Notes: generated by a model not told the origin, from the sequence alone. Counted from the first letter of the stretch, positions 46,769 through 57,140 are shown. The stretch: 64,000 bases of DNA from Paralithodes platypus (GCA_032716605.1 CM064492.1:47849876-47913875); one strand, 5' to 3'. A program made the numbers and translations.

Positions 46769-48838
46769 CTACCAGAGCGGTAACTTGCAGGTGTGGTGCT
46801 CCAAACATCTGTCGTAGCAGCACTTCTCCTGGCCCGGGCACCTGTCAGACACACACCACAGTTAGATTACTTTGTTGTGATAAGGACATGTAATTACAAG
46901 AATATATAAACATATACTACATAGCTAAAACTAAAGCATTCACATATACAGGTATAGCTACAGTTATATATTAATCCTTTGAAGATTATGACGCATTTTG
47001 ACAGTTTATTCTGGCTAGCATTACACGATTTTATAGAATTTAAGAAGGGTCTGTGGGAATTATAAGGGTAAAGAATATCTCTACTAACCCTGACTTCCAT
47101 ATACCTTTCCTATTCTAATTAAAATCGTCTAATAATAGCCAGAAAACAGACAAATATGCGTAATAGTATCTTGGAAGAGCTAATTCTGACGTATTTTGAA
47201 CTGTCAAACTGATTATTCCGAAAAGCAAATATCAGGTAAGAGAATGAAAAAGGAGATTCAATTCAGTCTGAGATACCTTCTAGCACTTAACGATATTATT
47301 ATTGACTGTGACTGTACCATAGACACAGGACACTAATGCCGTCTTGTATTTTCCAAGTTGTTTTGAACTGAATCGAATACATTTTTCTTTACCTACAGCT
47401 TCCATTTCGGAGATTCACTTAAGCGTTTTGAGAGTTCTTATTGGGCCAAAATTAGTGTCCTTTTAGTACACAGTATTCTATTCGATAATGGTGAAGAAAA
47501 ATAGCGAGTGTGTGTTACCTGTTGTCGTGGCTGCAGGTACCAGGGGGGCGATACCCCGAACGTGCGGGGGGGCACGCAGTACGGACCTTGGGGCACCTTC
47601 CGAGTTTCACTGACCGGACGGGGAGAGACAGAGGAACATATTATTGACGGAGCGTGTGATGAATCTTTCATAATCAGACAAGAAGAAGATAGCAAACAAG
47701 CTGCTACTACGTTGAGTTGTTAATAAGCAAATCTATCATATTGTTTTTGTAAGCTAATCCCCTATTCTTATAAATTGAAGTGTAGGTAGATGTAGACTGC
47801 GTTTATCTTCACTGGGCGAGAAATTCGTTTCCCGACACTTAACTGCAGAATATGACACTGGTCCATCTCTGCTTCTTATTAATATTTTGTTTCCATAATT
47901 GTTACTATATTCCATTAGAAAGTACCAGCTTAGTAATCAAGAGAGAGACATGACAATATCTCACTCAGTTAAGATAAACAGACTTCATGCACTGATCTAT
48001 GTTGATAATCACATTGCCCTGGATATATCTATAGAGAAAATTACACAAACATGATAATATGAGTTGCCTTAAAGAAAAAGAAAACAATGTGAGCTCTTGC
48101 AATAATAACTAATTTCGCAAAGGGTATGGTAGTTATTTTGGAAAATGGAATTCTAAGAATATAATAATATGTGTTAATCATACTGGACATACCTCCAGGG
48201 TTGACTGAGGCTGGTTGATTGGTATTCTCACAGCAGTAGTTCTGGCCCTCTGGAGTCTTGCACCAGTACCGACACTTGCTCCCACTGCTGCCACCAAAAC
48301 CACCACCACCCACTAGAGACCCACTGACACCACCTCCACCACCACCACCTACCACCACAGCACCTCCACCATGTCCACCACCAACGACAATCACAGCGCC
48401 GCCACCTCCGCCATGTCCACTTCCTCCTCCACCCACCAACACAGCTCCACCACCACCATTATGTCCATGTCCTACTCCACTTCCTCCACCACCAACAATT
48501 ACAGCTCCACCACCACCTCCACCATGTCCTATTCCATTACCACCACCTCCACCAATTGCCACAGCACCTCCACCACCATGACCATGCCCTAAACCACCTC
48601 CACCACCACCACCTCCACCTAATCCTCCACCACCACCATGACCAGATCCATAACCTCCACCACCACCACCTCCACCAGCAACCACCACATTACCCCCACT
48701 ACCATGAGTGGACCCAAAGCCCCCCCCTCCCCCGCCACCGTACCCCCCGGAGACAAAGCCCCGCGTCTCATCCCGTGCCAGAGCGAGGCCAAACATTGAC
48801 GCCAACACCACCACTGCCATCTTGCTCCTCAACCACAT
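46769..48838 (-). CDS. Crustin-type antimicrobial peptide, three coding exons
   Basis: Coding exons on the minus strand: 48193-48838, 47519-47609 and 46769-46841, about 269 aa. Exon 1: signal peptide (MWLRSKMAVVVLASMFGLAL), a glycine-rich region of about 150 residues, then KCRYWCKTPEGQNYCCE. The donor is GGAG/GTATGT. Exon 2 (acceptor CCGGTCAG/TGAAAC): GRCPKVRTACPPARSGYRPP, then GTCSHDN. The donor is CAACAG/GTAACA. Exon 3 (acceptor TCTGACAG/GTGCCC): CPGQEKCCYDRCLEHHTCKL, stop TAG at 46769. Phases agree at both junctions. The WAP domain has all eight cysteines, twelve in total with the first module, which is the crustin signature (type II by its Gly-rich region). Crustins are secreted haemocyte defence proteins. 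Translation may start at 48838, the first base after a CAG acceptor, or at 48820, which has the better ATG context. Confidence 0.9.
46971..47170. mobile_element. Family G MITE, copy G10, in the crustin intron before exon 3
   Basis: TTAA at 46971, TCCTTTGAAGATTATGACGC, and the opposing arm AAAATCGTCTAATAATAGCC. The intron 46842-47518 has no other feature. Confidence 0.8.
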
Positions 48839-48864
48839 CTGTAACGCAACCACTAAAGTTGGTT

Positions 48865-49076
48865 TTATCTCAGCTGACGGTAAATTTAATCCCTTAGCCA
48901 CTGAATTATCGATGCTTAATGGAAAAACATGAAACTATATGTATCTGTGTCATATTAAGGCCAAGTTTTCGTAATGTACACCATAGTTTGCTACAAAATC
49001 TTCGTAATAACTGAGTAATTAAGATATCAACTTAGCAATTTACCGTCAGCTATAAAAAATACAGACTATAGTATTC
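48865..49076. mobile_element. Family C MITE, copy C4, in the first crustin intron
   Basis: Ends CTCAGCTGACGGTAAATTT and AATTTACCGTCAGCT, then ACAGACTATAGTA. About 210 bases. Its edge is only about 26 bases from the acceptor of the first coding exon. Confidence 0.8.
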
Positions 49077-49093
49077 AGCAAACATATTATACA

Positions 49094-49288
49094 TTAGCCC
49101 CTTGAGGATTACGACGGATTTTGACAGTTTATTCTGGCTATCATTAGACGATTATATACAGCTTAAGAAGGATCTGTGGGCATTATAAGGCTAAAGGCTA
49201 TCTCACTTAACCCTCTGACTGTCATATACCATTCCTAATCTGAATAATATCGTCTAATAATAGCCAGAAAACAGAACAGAAATACATT
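49094..49288. mobile_element. Family G MITE, copy G11, in the first crustin intron
   Basis: CCCCTTGAGGATTACGACGG and CATTAGACGATTATATACAG, with opposing arm ATATCGTCTAATAATAGCCA. The left TTAA has decayed to TTAG. Confidence 0.8.
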
Positions 49289-49431
49289 ATCCTCAATGGA
49301 TTTAAAAAAATGTACAACGGAATTAACATAAAAATAATATTCTACCACCATTACTGAACAAAATAAATTATAATATACAAGATAAATGCACAAATAAATT
49401 AACATAAACAAACATAAACTGTAAAATTTCA

Positions 49432-49630
49432 AATATGTACTTCATACTATAATAGTTCAAATATGTACTTCATACTATAATAGTTCAAATATGTACTTCA
49501 TACTATAATAGTTCAAATATGTACTTCATACTATAATAGTTCAAATATGTACTTCATACTATAATAGTTCAAATATGTACTTCATACTATAATAGTTCAA
49601 ATATGTACTTCATACTATAATAGTTCAAAT
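49432..49630. repeat. 28-bp tandem repeat, seven copies, in the first crustin intron
   Basis: The unit ATGTACTTCATACTATAATA plus GTTCAAAT is nearly identical in all copies. It does not match the 28-bp satellite at 23.8 kb. Confidence 0.95.
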
Positions 49631-49893
49631 AATCAATTCAATAGTCGTCATCTGATTGAAAAGTATAACAAGGACAAATTGGGAGAGAGGGAGTATAAAG
49701 GAAAATATATATTTATTTATTCTCTGGGGTTTCTGGAGATATACAACCCATCTTCAGAGACAGAAAATGGGATGTGTATATCCGGAAATTTTACATATGA
49801 CAAAAAAATAAGCTCTTTTCTTTTTATTCCCTCCCAACTAATTTAGCAACCAGAATTATACCACATAATGTATATATATCCTCTCTCTCTTAC

Positions 49894-49965
49894 CCTGATG
49901 GTGTTCCTGTAGGTGTCTGAGCCGAAGTACTGATGTGGTCTCTGCTCCAACGCCTTCCTTATATA
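49894..49965 (-). promoter_or_regulatory. Proposed crustin promoter and 5' UTR exon
   Basis: On the minus strand, TATATAAG (49965-49958) is followed about 33 bases later by an initiator CATCAGT (49935-49929). A short exon ends ACCATCAGG/GTAAGAG (exon edge 49894). The intron would run to the CAG acceptor at 48839. It is placed and oriented as expected for the crustin gene. It has not been shown to be used. Confidence 0.55.
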
Positions 49966-50378
49966 CTCCCGCCAGGTCCTCCTAATTTCCCTCCTCCACC
50001 GTAGTCCAGAAATTTGCCTCGTAACGATTAGCGGGAAAGAGAGCGCCGAATGACCGCCGTGAACACACACACAGACCCCACGGCAAACACAGGAAGGACA
50101 ACTCACCACATTTTGTATTTGGAAATTTGATTTAGATTATTTTTTCTTTGTAGTCATTTATAAAATAAATAAATATATACATAAATAAATCAAAGCAGGT
50201 AGACAATTGACGACATTTTGTGTTTTAAGGCCGGTATGTTCTTGTTGTATTTTGTTTAAACAAACCATGTATTTTCTTGCTCTGTAAACTACTATGGAGA
50301 ATCCAAATTGCGCTAGTTACACGCACAGGTCAAGCAGCCATGTGAAGATAAATATGTAAGCACTACACTGGATTTGTT

Positions 50379-50587
50379 TTAACCTGGTATTATGACACAT
50401 TATTACATTTTATTTTAGCTTTAATTAGAGGATTTTATACAGCTTACAGAGCTAAAGGAAATATATGCGTTAATACCATCTCATCTAACTCTCTGAATCC
50501 CAAAAGTAGTTCCAAAGATTACATAAATCGTCTGCTGCTAATCAGCATAAAAGGAAAAACACCATCCCTGTATATTGAAAGGGTTAA
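50379..50587. mobile_element. Family G MITE, copy G12
   Basis: TTAA at 50379 and 50584; CCTGGTATTATGACACATTA against TATTGAAAGGG at the other end. More diverged than G13. 49966-50378 contains nothing recognised. Confidence 0.7.
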
Positions 50588-50594
50588 GAGCCAA

Positions 50595-50795
50595 TTAACC
50601 GATTAGAAGATTATGACGCTTTTTTTGGCAATTAATTTTGGCTATCAATAGACGATTTCATACAACCTAGGAAGGATTTGTGGGAAATATAAGGGTGAAG
50701 ACCATCTCATTAATCCTCTGATTTCCCCATACCCTTCCTATTCTGAATAAAATCGTTTAATAATAGCCAGAAACCAGAAAACACATACGTAATCG
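50595..50795. mobile_element. Family G MITE, copy G13
   Basis: TTAA at 50595, eight bases after G12 ends. Arms TCAATAGACGATTTCATACA and AAAATCGTTTAATAATAGCC. Confidence 0.75.
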
Positions 50796-50872
50796 GATCT
50801 TGAAATGGGTAATTATTCACCGGCCCATATATTTCATTAAACAACCTAGATAGGCAGTACACTATATATAAA

Positions 50873-51259
50873 TTAAGTGTAAGGGATTTTTTTTTCTTTT
50901 TTTACTTTTTCTTTTTTCTTTTTTTTTGGGGGGGGCCTTCTCCCTCATGTTTAGTCTTATTAGTTAAGAGATGCTAAGACGTTCGTCCCATTAATTTGGC
51001 GATTTTAAAACCTTTCGTCCCATTTTGTTGTCAATATTAAAACCTTTAGTGTCATTTGGGTGTCGATTTTTTCCTGGCGAGCGAAAGCGAGCCTCTGATT
51101 TAGTAGGAACCGGCCTTCCACCTGGAAATTTTCTATCGGAAAATGTACAAAATTATCTTAGGTGTGTTTTTGTCAAGCTTGATAAGGATCTAAGGAGAAA
51201 ACTAAAAAATAAATAAATAAATAAATAAACAGACCAAAAACTAAACCCTACCCCCTTAA
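50873..51259 (+). mobile_element. Family A MITE, copy A9
   Basis: TTAA at about 50873 and at 51256. The left part is expanded by a T/C-rich run. Core CTGGCGAGCGAAAGCGAGCC. Confidence 0.8.
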
Positions 51260-51315
51260 AGGCGTTTACTCCGAATCCCAATGACGTCACCCGAGGAAGG
51301 AAACAAAAGGTATTC

Positions 51316-51683
51316 TTAAGGGAGGTGACCTGTTTTTTGTTCTCTCCTTTTCTCTGTTTCTCTGGCTTGTATCCATTCGGCCCCATTCTACTGTTTTAAG
51401 ACGTTTACCCCCCTCCAAGTGTCAATATTTTTCTGGCGAGTGGTAGCGAGCCAGCATATATATTTTTTTATTTTGACAGCAAGCTAAATTTGTACATTTT
51501 TCGATAGAAAAATGTGTCCGACGAAGCCGGATTTCTCTAAACAATGGTGGCTTGCTATCGCTCGCCAGGATGCCATCAATACCTGGATGGGGATAAACGT
51601 CTTAAACAGTTGGCCTACAAGTCAGATAAGAGAGAAAAGGAGAGAAAGAGAAACAAATCAGGTGAACCCCCCCCCCCCCTTAA
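51316..51683. mobile_element. Family B foldback MITE, copy B5
   Basis: TTAA at 51316 and 51680. Ends GGGAGGTGACCTG and CAGGTGAACCCCC (the C-run has lengthened). Inner arms GGCGAGTGGTAGCGAGCCAG and GTGGCTTGCTATCGCTCGCC. 51684-51995 holds an A-run and (CA)n, nothing coding. Confidence 0.85.
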
Positions 51684-51995
51684 AGTGATCTGCTTGGCTT
51701 ACTCGTCCCGTTTTGGTCGCTTCACAAACTAGGAAGGACAAATGGCAACCTTTTTTCGTTTTCCTTTTTTTGTCCACCGGAGTGTTTTGAAAAGCAGAAG
51801 GAGTTTGTTTCTCCTCCGGGGGCAAGATTGCGTAACGCCCTGGAAAATCCGTGGTTTATACTGATCATCATCACTAAAAAAAAAAAAAAAAATAACAAAA
51901 ATAAAAAAAAAACCCACACACACACACACACACGCGCACGCACACCAAGCACACACACACATTCTTACACACACCACACACAGTACTTTGACTCC

Positions 51996-52721
51996 TTAAC
52001 CCTTTCCAGATTATAACACATGTTGACGGTATATTCTGGCTATCACTGGATGATTTTATACAATTTAGGTGGGATTTGTGGGAATTAGAAGGATAAAATA
52101 AAGACTCAATTACCCCTCTGACTTCCATTAACCGTTCCTATATTTTAAAGTATATCTCGCAAATACACGTGCATTATACAATTTAGGTGGGATTTGTGGG
52201 AATTAGATGGATAAAGACTCAATTACCCCTCTGACCTCCATTAACCCCTACTGTACCGGAGGATACAGTAATAAAAGTCCCCCCCCAGTCCCAAGCAATG
52301 TGGCCAAAATCATTGGCATAATGGCAAGATAGAACAACCTTCCACCTCAAGAGATGAAGGAAGACTGGCTCTCCCAGCCTTCAGTAGGTTTTATATAAGC
52401 TGAGAAGTGTTGCCATATCGAGAGCAGTGCTCAAACGGTCGTGGTACCAGGCACAGCCTGATACAGGCAGTTACAAAGAAAGTACATTACTGACGCAGCC
52501 GTCGCTGGGACTGGGGAGTGACTTATCTACTGACGGCTGGTAGCCGTCGCTGGGTTAACCGGGTTAACGGGTTAACCGGGTTAACCGTTCCTATGTTTTA
52601 AAATATATCTCGCAAATACACGTGAATTATTTAATGTACCTATACCCTCAGCCGTTCCTATATATGAATAAAATCGTCTAGAATAAACTGTCAAAATGCG
52701 TCATAATCTTCAAAGGGTTAA
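51996..52721. mobile_element. Family G MITE, copy G14, expanded by internal duplication
   Basis: The left end is TTAA at 51996 (CCCTTTCCAGATTATAACAC). The right end is TTAA at 52718 after AATGCGTCATAATCTTCAAA. The usual 200 bases are stretched to about 725. A block of about 110 bases (TACAATTTAGGTGGGATTTG) is duplicated at 52059 and 52177. About 300 bases of unknown sequence follow, then a GGGTTAACC micro-array (52552-52590). Confidence 0.65.
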
Positions 52722-52743
52722 GTAGGACGACCCATTACAGAAC

Positions 52744-53120
52744 TTAAGGGGAGATGGGTTGTTTTCTGGGTCCCCCTTCTTCCTCATGTTTAGCCCTATT
52801 TGTTTTCAGATTTGAGGACGTGCGAATCATTAGTTTGGCGATGTTAAGACCTTTTGCCCCATTGCATTGTCAATATTAAGACTTTTCATGTCAATTAGTT
52901 GTCGATTTTTTCCTGGCAACCGAGAGCGAGCCTGTAATTTAAGAAGAACCGGCCTTTGGCCGGGAAATTTTTCTATCGAAAAATTTATAAATTTATCTTG
53001 AAGGAGGGTCTTTGGGTGTTGTTTTAAAGCTTGATAGAGGTCTAGGGAGGAAACTAAATATATATATATACAGTATTATATAAATAATATATAAATGGGC
53101 AAATATATAGGTCCCCTTAA
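52744..53120 (+). mobile_element. Family A MITE, copy A10
   Basis: TTAA at 52744 and 53117. Left end GGGGAGATGGGTTGTTTTCT is the copy most like the minisatellite unit. Core CTGGCAACCGAGAGCGAGCC. Confidence 0.85.
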
Positions 53121-53149
53121 TACAATCGGTTTTTAGGCTTTTAGGCGTA

Positions 53150-54600
53150 GGGATGTGGCGACCCCACCGCCCGTCACTTTGTGGCGCAGACAGCCCCTGG
53201 AGGTTGGGACCGGGAGTCCCACCTCCAGAATTGTTAGGAGGAGGCTGTAGACACCAGCTGAACAGGGCGGTACTCCCGGGACCAGAAATGCCCCCATCAG
53301 TCTGTCCCCTGGTAACGACTCGCCAAAATGCTCTGGACCACCACCTTCTACTCTTACTATTAATTTCTGTAACATTCATGGCCTTTCTTATAACTTCCAC
53401 TCTGTGGAACACCACCTCTCCTCTGCCAACCCTGATCTTCTCTTTCTCACCGAGACACAGTTGTCTGGGACTACTGACAGCAAACCCTTCTCTGTATCCT
53501 CCTACTAACTATATCCTCAGTTTCGAGCCAAAGGTGGACGTTGCGTCTATGTACGCAACAATCTTGCTTTCTCTCGTGTTCCCAACTTAGACTCTTCTGA
53601 ATTCTCAACTCTCTGGCTAAAGCTTTCTTGTCACTCTCCAACTAAATATTTCTGCACTGTCTATCTCTCCCCTAATTCTACTGACTATCCTAAATTCTTT
53701 GACTATCTAACTTCTAAAGTGGAACACATTCTATCCATCTCTCCTTTCGCAGAAATTTCCATTTTACGAGATTTCAATGTTCACCACCACCAATGGCTCT
53801 CCTCTGTTTCCGAGTGAACAAGCCTAAATCTTTTCTATCTTAAACGACCTAGAGCAGTTAGTCCAGCAACCTACCCGTATCCCGGATCGCTTCAGAGATC
53901 GGCCCAACATTGTTGACTTATTTCTAACTTCTAACCCTTCCGCTTATACTGTAAATCTTTTCTCTCCTTTGGGCTCCTCCGATCATAAACTAATGTCTGT
54001 CACCTGTTCTATCTCTCCAGTACGGCCACCCGATCCTCCCAACTGGCGGCGCTTGTGGCACTTTGGTGCTGCCGACTGGGAGGCTCTTCGGCAGTACTTC
54101 TTTGATTTCCCTTGGAATGACTTTTGCTTCCGTGGCCAGGGACCCTCGAGGAATGCTGAACGCATTACCGAGGTAATCCTCTCGGGCATGGAAGCATACA
54201 TTCCATTTTCTTTCTCAAAGTCTAATGCAAAAAAATCGTGGTTTACTCATGCAATGTTGCATCTCTCTCGCTATTCTATCACTACTATAATAATCAATGT
54301 TCCTCAGAGCTTTCCCAGTGTATACCACCTCCTTTATGTAGGGTACGTAGTACCCGTCTTGCAACACAATCCCACCCCTACTCTGTGCAACTCTCCAACC
54401 CAAGAGTGAAACGGTATTCTCTGACTTTCTTCTATTCAAACTACTGAGCTCTGGAACTATCTCCCAGAATCAGTCTTCCCCTCTTCCTATGACTTAAATT
54501 GCTTCAAACTCTGTGTGTCCAGGCATTTTGGCTCGAACGTCCCTTGATTTTGGCCCTGTCACTCTTTCAACTCTGGGGGAGGCACTCGATACAGCCAGTT
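53150..54600 (+). pseudogene. Jockey-like endonuclease remnant fused to its own C-terminus
   Basis: From about 53365 the endonuclease reads in changing frames: TINFCNIHGLSYNFHSVEHH, NPDLLFLTETQLSGTTDSKP, GGRCVYVRNNLAF and ISILRDFNVHHHQWLSS. RDFN stands where GDFN is expected. Next come [20 protein letters not shown] and [10 protein letters not shown] (the SDH catalytic motif), then the linker region KKSWFTHA at about 54245. There the sequence jumps to the family's last block ([40 protein letters not shown]), so the whole reverse transcriptase is missing. Internal deletion of this kind leaves a non-functional remnant. Confidence 0.75.
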
Positions 54601-54708
54601 CTGCATTTTGTCTCACTCACTCACATAGAACAAAAAAATCATCTAGCGATACCCAGGATACAAGAAAACAATATATCAGGGGGTTCCTCGAGATATTATA
54701 GTTTCCAA

Positions 54709-54790
54709 ACCCTTTACTATGGGACTACATCCTAACTGAATACAATCGTCTACAGTTAGCCATAATACAAGACAAATGAGCCTTTAAAGT
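54709..54790. mobile_element. Family G MITE fragment
   Basis: Only a right arm is seen: ATACAATCGTCTACAGTTAG and GCCATAATACAAGACAAATG. Confidence 0.45.
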
Positions 54791-54793
54791 TAC

Positions 54794-55171
54794 TTAAAGG
54801 GAGATGGGTCGCTTTTCTGGTCACCTTTCTCCCTCATGCTTATCCCCATAAGTTTTGAGATTCTAAGACTTTAGCCCCATTAGTTTGTCGATTTGAATAC
54901 CTTTCGCCCCATTTCTTTGTCAATATTAACACCTTTCGTGCCTTTTAGGTGTCGATTTTTATCCTGGCGAGCAATAGCGAGCCTGTAATTGTGGAGGAAC
55001 TGTCCTTCGGTCGGGAAATTTTTATACCGAAAAATGTACAAATTAATCTAGTAGGGGATCTAGTGGATTTTTTTTTTTTTTTAAGTTTGATGGAGGTCTA
55101 GGGAGGAAACAAAAATATAAATTAATATATAAATAAATAGATCCCCCAAAAAATAACCACTGTCCCCTTAA
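54794..55171 (+). mobile_element. Family A MITE, copy A11
   Basis: TTAA at 54794 and 55168. Left end AGGGAGATGGGTCGCTTTTC, right end CACTGTCCCC. Core CTGGCGAGCAATAGCGAGCC. The right TTAA is shared with G15. Confidence 0.85.
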
Positions 55172-55355
55172 CTTCTGTACCGGTGACGTATTAATGATTG
55201 CATTTCAGCTACATATAGGCAATTTTATGAAGCTTAGTAAGGATATACGATAGCTAAAAGGATTAATTGAGATAGCCTGTAGCCTTTTTTTAGGTAGACG
55301 TCCTTCCTTAGCTGAATAAAAACGAAAGGGACGTCACCGGTACTGAATGTGTTAA
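55168..55355. mobile_element. Family G variant MITE, copy G15
   Basis: TTAA at 55168 and 55352. Left end CTTCTGTACCGGTGACGT, right end ACGTCACCGGTACTGAATGT, a good terminal inverted repeat. Interior CTACATATAGGCAATTTTAT. Confidence 0.8.
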
Positions 55356-55449
55356 GGAATTATTCGAGGTAGTTTTAATCCCTTGACTATAAGACATTTG
55401 TTTAATATTATATAATAGTATCACCGTTGTCCTTTTTCATATTGTGTAA

Positions 55450-55781
55450 GTGAACGTTATTATCTTTATATGTTTAGGCTGTATTATTACCGGTATATAT
55501 ATTTCTGTTAGTTTGCTCCCTAGACCTCTATCAAGCTTAAAAAATAAACACCCAAAACAAAACCTTCGAGATAAACTTGTAAATTTGTCGGTAGTAATTA
55601 CTGGATCGCTATCGCTTGCCAGGAAAAAATCGACACCTAAATGGCACGAAAAGTTTTAAAATTGGCAACGAAATGTATTAAAGTCGCCAAACTAATGGGC
55701 CGAACGTCATAAAATATCCAAAATAATGGGGCTAAACACGAGGGAAAAGATGGTCTATCTAAACCATATACCTCCCCTTAA
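55450..55781 (-). mobile_element. Family A MITE, copy A12
   Basis: TTAA at 55778. TGGATCGCTATCGCTTGCCA and CGACACCTAAATGGCACGAA in minus orientation. About 20 bases of the GGCCGAAGGCC block are deleted; the left end is unclear. Confidence 0.75.
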
Positions 55782-55891
55782 GTTTATGGATGATTTATGG
55801 GAGTCACAGAGGTAATTGGAATCGAGCTTACCTCTTAAAACTTAAAATTTAATAATATATAAATTTGTCAAATAATAGTCCTAATGGACAT

Positions 55892-56006
55892 AAAACACCA
55901 TCTGAGGAAGAGCACTTTATTAACGTTTCGCAGATAGCTTCATCAGGTCAGGTGAAGCTATATGCGAAATGTTGTCAATAAAGTGCTCTTCCTCAGATGG
56001 TGTTTT
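55892..56006. repeat. Near-perfect hairpin, about 50-bp arms
   Basis: The left arm begins AAAACACCATCTGAGGAAGA. The right arm is its inverse and ends TCTTCCTCAGATGGTGTTTT. The loop is about 12 bases (ATCAGGTCAGGT). Both arms include a CGAAACGTT-like block (TTAACGTTTCGC). A short stem of this kind could be a MITE or the end of a larger element. Confidence 0.85.
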
Positions 56007-56155
56007 TTATCCATTCTGTCTATTTTTATAAGTAGCACTCAACAATAGTCCTAATATAAATACAAATGTGTTTTGGTATGCTGAAGGGGTTAATTATACC
56101 TCACCTAGCCCTTCTTTTTCCACTGCGACCCCTTAGCCTGCGTCCATATTTAGCC

Positions 56156-56370
56156 TACCTTCTGTACCGGCGTCGTCTTTTAAATTTTATTCTAGCTATA
56201 TTTAGACGATTTCGTGCAGTTTATGAAGGACCTGTGGTATTGAAAAGGGTTGAGTGAGATAGTTTGAAGCATGCTGATTGCTCGAGGTCCGTTTTTAAAG
56301 GAATAAAATGATCTAATAGTAGTCAGAATAATGTTAAGAGGACGGCACCGGTACGGAAAGGGATATTTAC
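56156..56370. mobile_element. Family G variant MITE, copy G16
   Basis: Left end CTTCTGTACCGGCGTCGTCT, right end GACGGCACCGGTACGGAAAG. The arms carry GCTATATTTAGACGATTTCG and ATGATCTAATAGTAGTCAGA. A T-run and ATT-rich tract follow at 56520-56575. Confidence 0.75.
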
Positions 56371-56629
56371 CTGGGTCCTGCTATTTACTCTGTGGACGGT
56401 ATCACACGAACGATTTGTCCCTCAATTTTGTTTGGCAACTCTGGTCTGGCTTCTTACGAGTTCAACTTTTAGGAGAATTCTGTCATCCGATTTAACCTAT
56501 CCCAATCCGGCGTACCGGATTTTTTTTTTTTTTTTTTTTTATTATTATTACTATTATTATTTATTTTTTATTTTTTTGCTCCATAAAACGTGTCATAATT
56601 CCCAAGGCGTTAAGCAGTAGTGTATTCAA

Positions 56630-57140
56630 AGCATTAACCCAAGAAACGCGATAGGCCTCACGGAAGTGTCTATATAGGGAACGTGATAAGCCTCACGGAA
56701 GAGAACCCATGAAAATATACCCTCAAAATGCCTCACAGTCGGTGAAATGGAAGCAATATGTGATTAGGTGGTATATGTTTACCCTCCACCACCTCTACTT
56801 TTCCACTTACACGTGTCCCCCCTCCCCCCCCCCCCCTTCCCCCATTTCTCACCTCCTCAATTATTGAATATTTTCCCTCTATTTTCCTCCTCTGACTTAA
56901 GCGAGAGATCTTTCAGACTGAGCATAGTGAGACCAGTGTCTGGCTAGAGGTGGTAGAGGGAGGATGTAGGCCTCTGTCTCTCGCCTATACCTTTCCCCAA
57001 TCCCGCCAGGCCGCCACAAATATACGGTTTTGACAAGATATTTGCCTTTTAGACCTCTTCTGGTTCTTCAATGTTCACATGTTCAATATAAAAGTAAAAT
57101 AGGTGCATATGGAGAAGTAACATTGCTTTATATGGTATTT
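56630..57140 (+). repeat. Dispersed repeat family J, copy 2
   Basis: Blocks in the same order as at 15380-15940: CCTCACGGAAG repeats at the start, AATATGTGATTAGGTGG, a C-run after CACGTGTCC, and a tail TAAAATAGGTGCATATGGAG. Function unknown. Confidence 0.5.

Noticed and set aside
48258..48897. Proline-, histidine- and serine/threonine-rich plus-strand frames
   Set aside because: They are the antisense of the crustin glycine-rich exon.
52392..52440. TATATAAG with a possible start site
   Set aside because: No donor, exon or coding region could be linked to it, unlike the three promoters listed.
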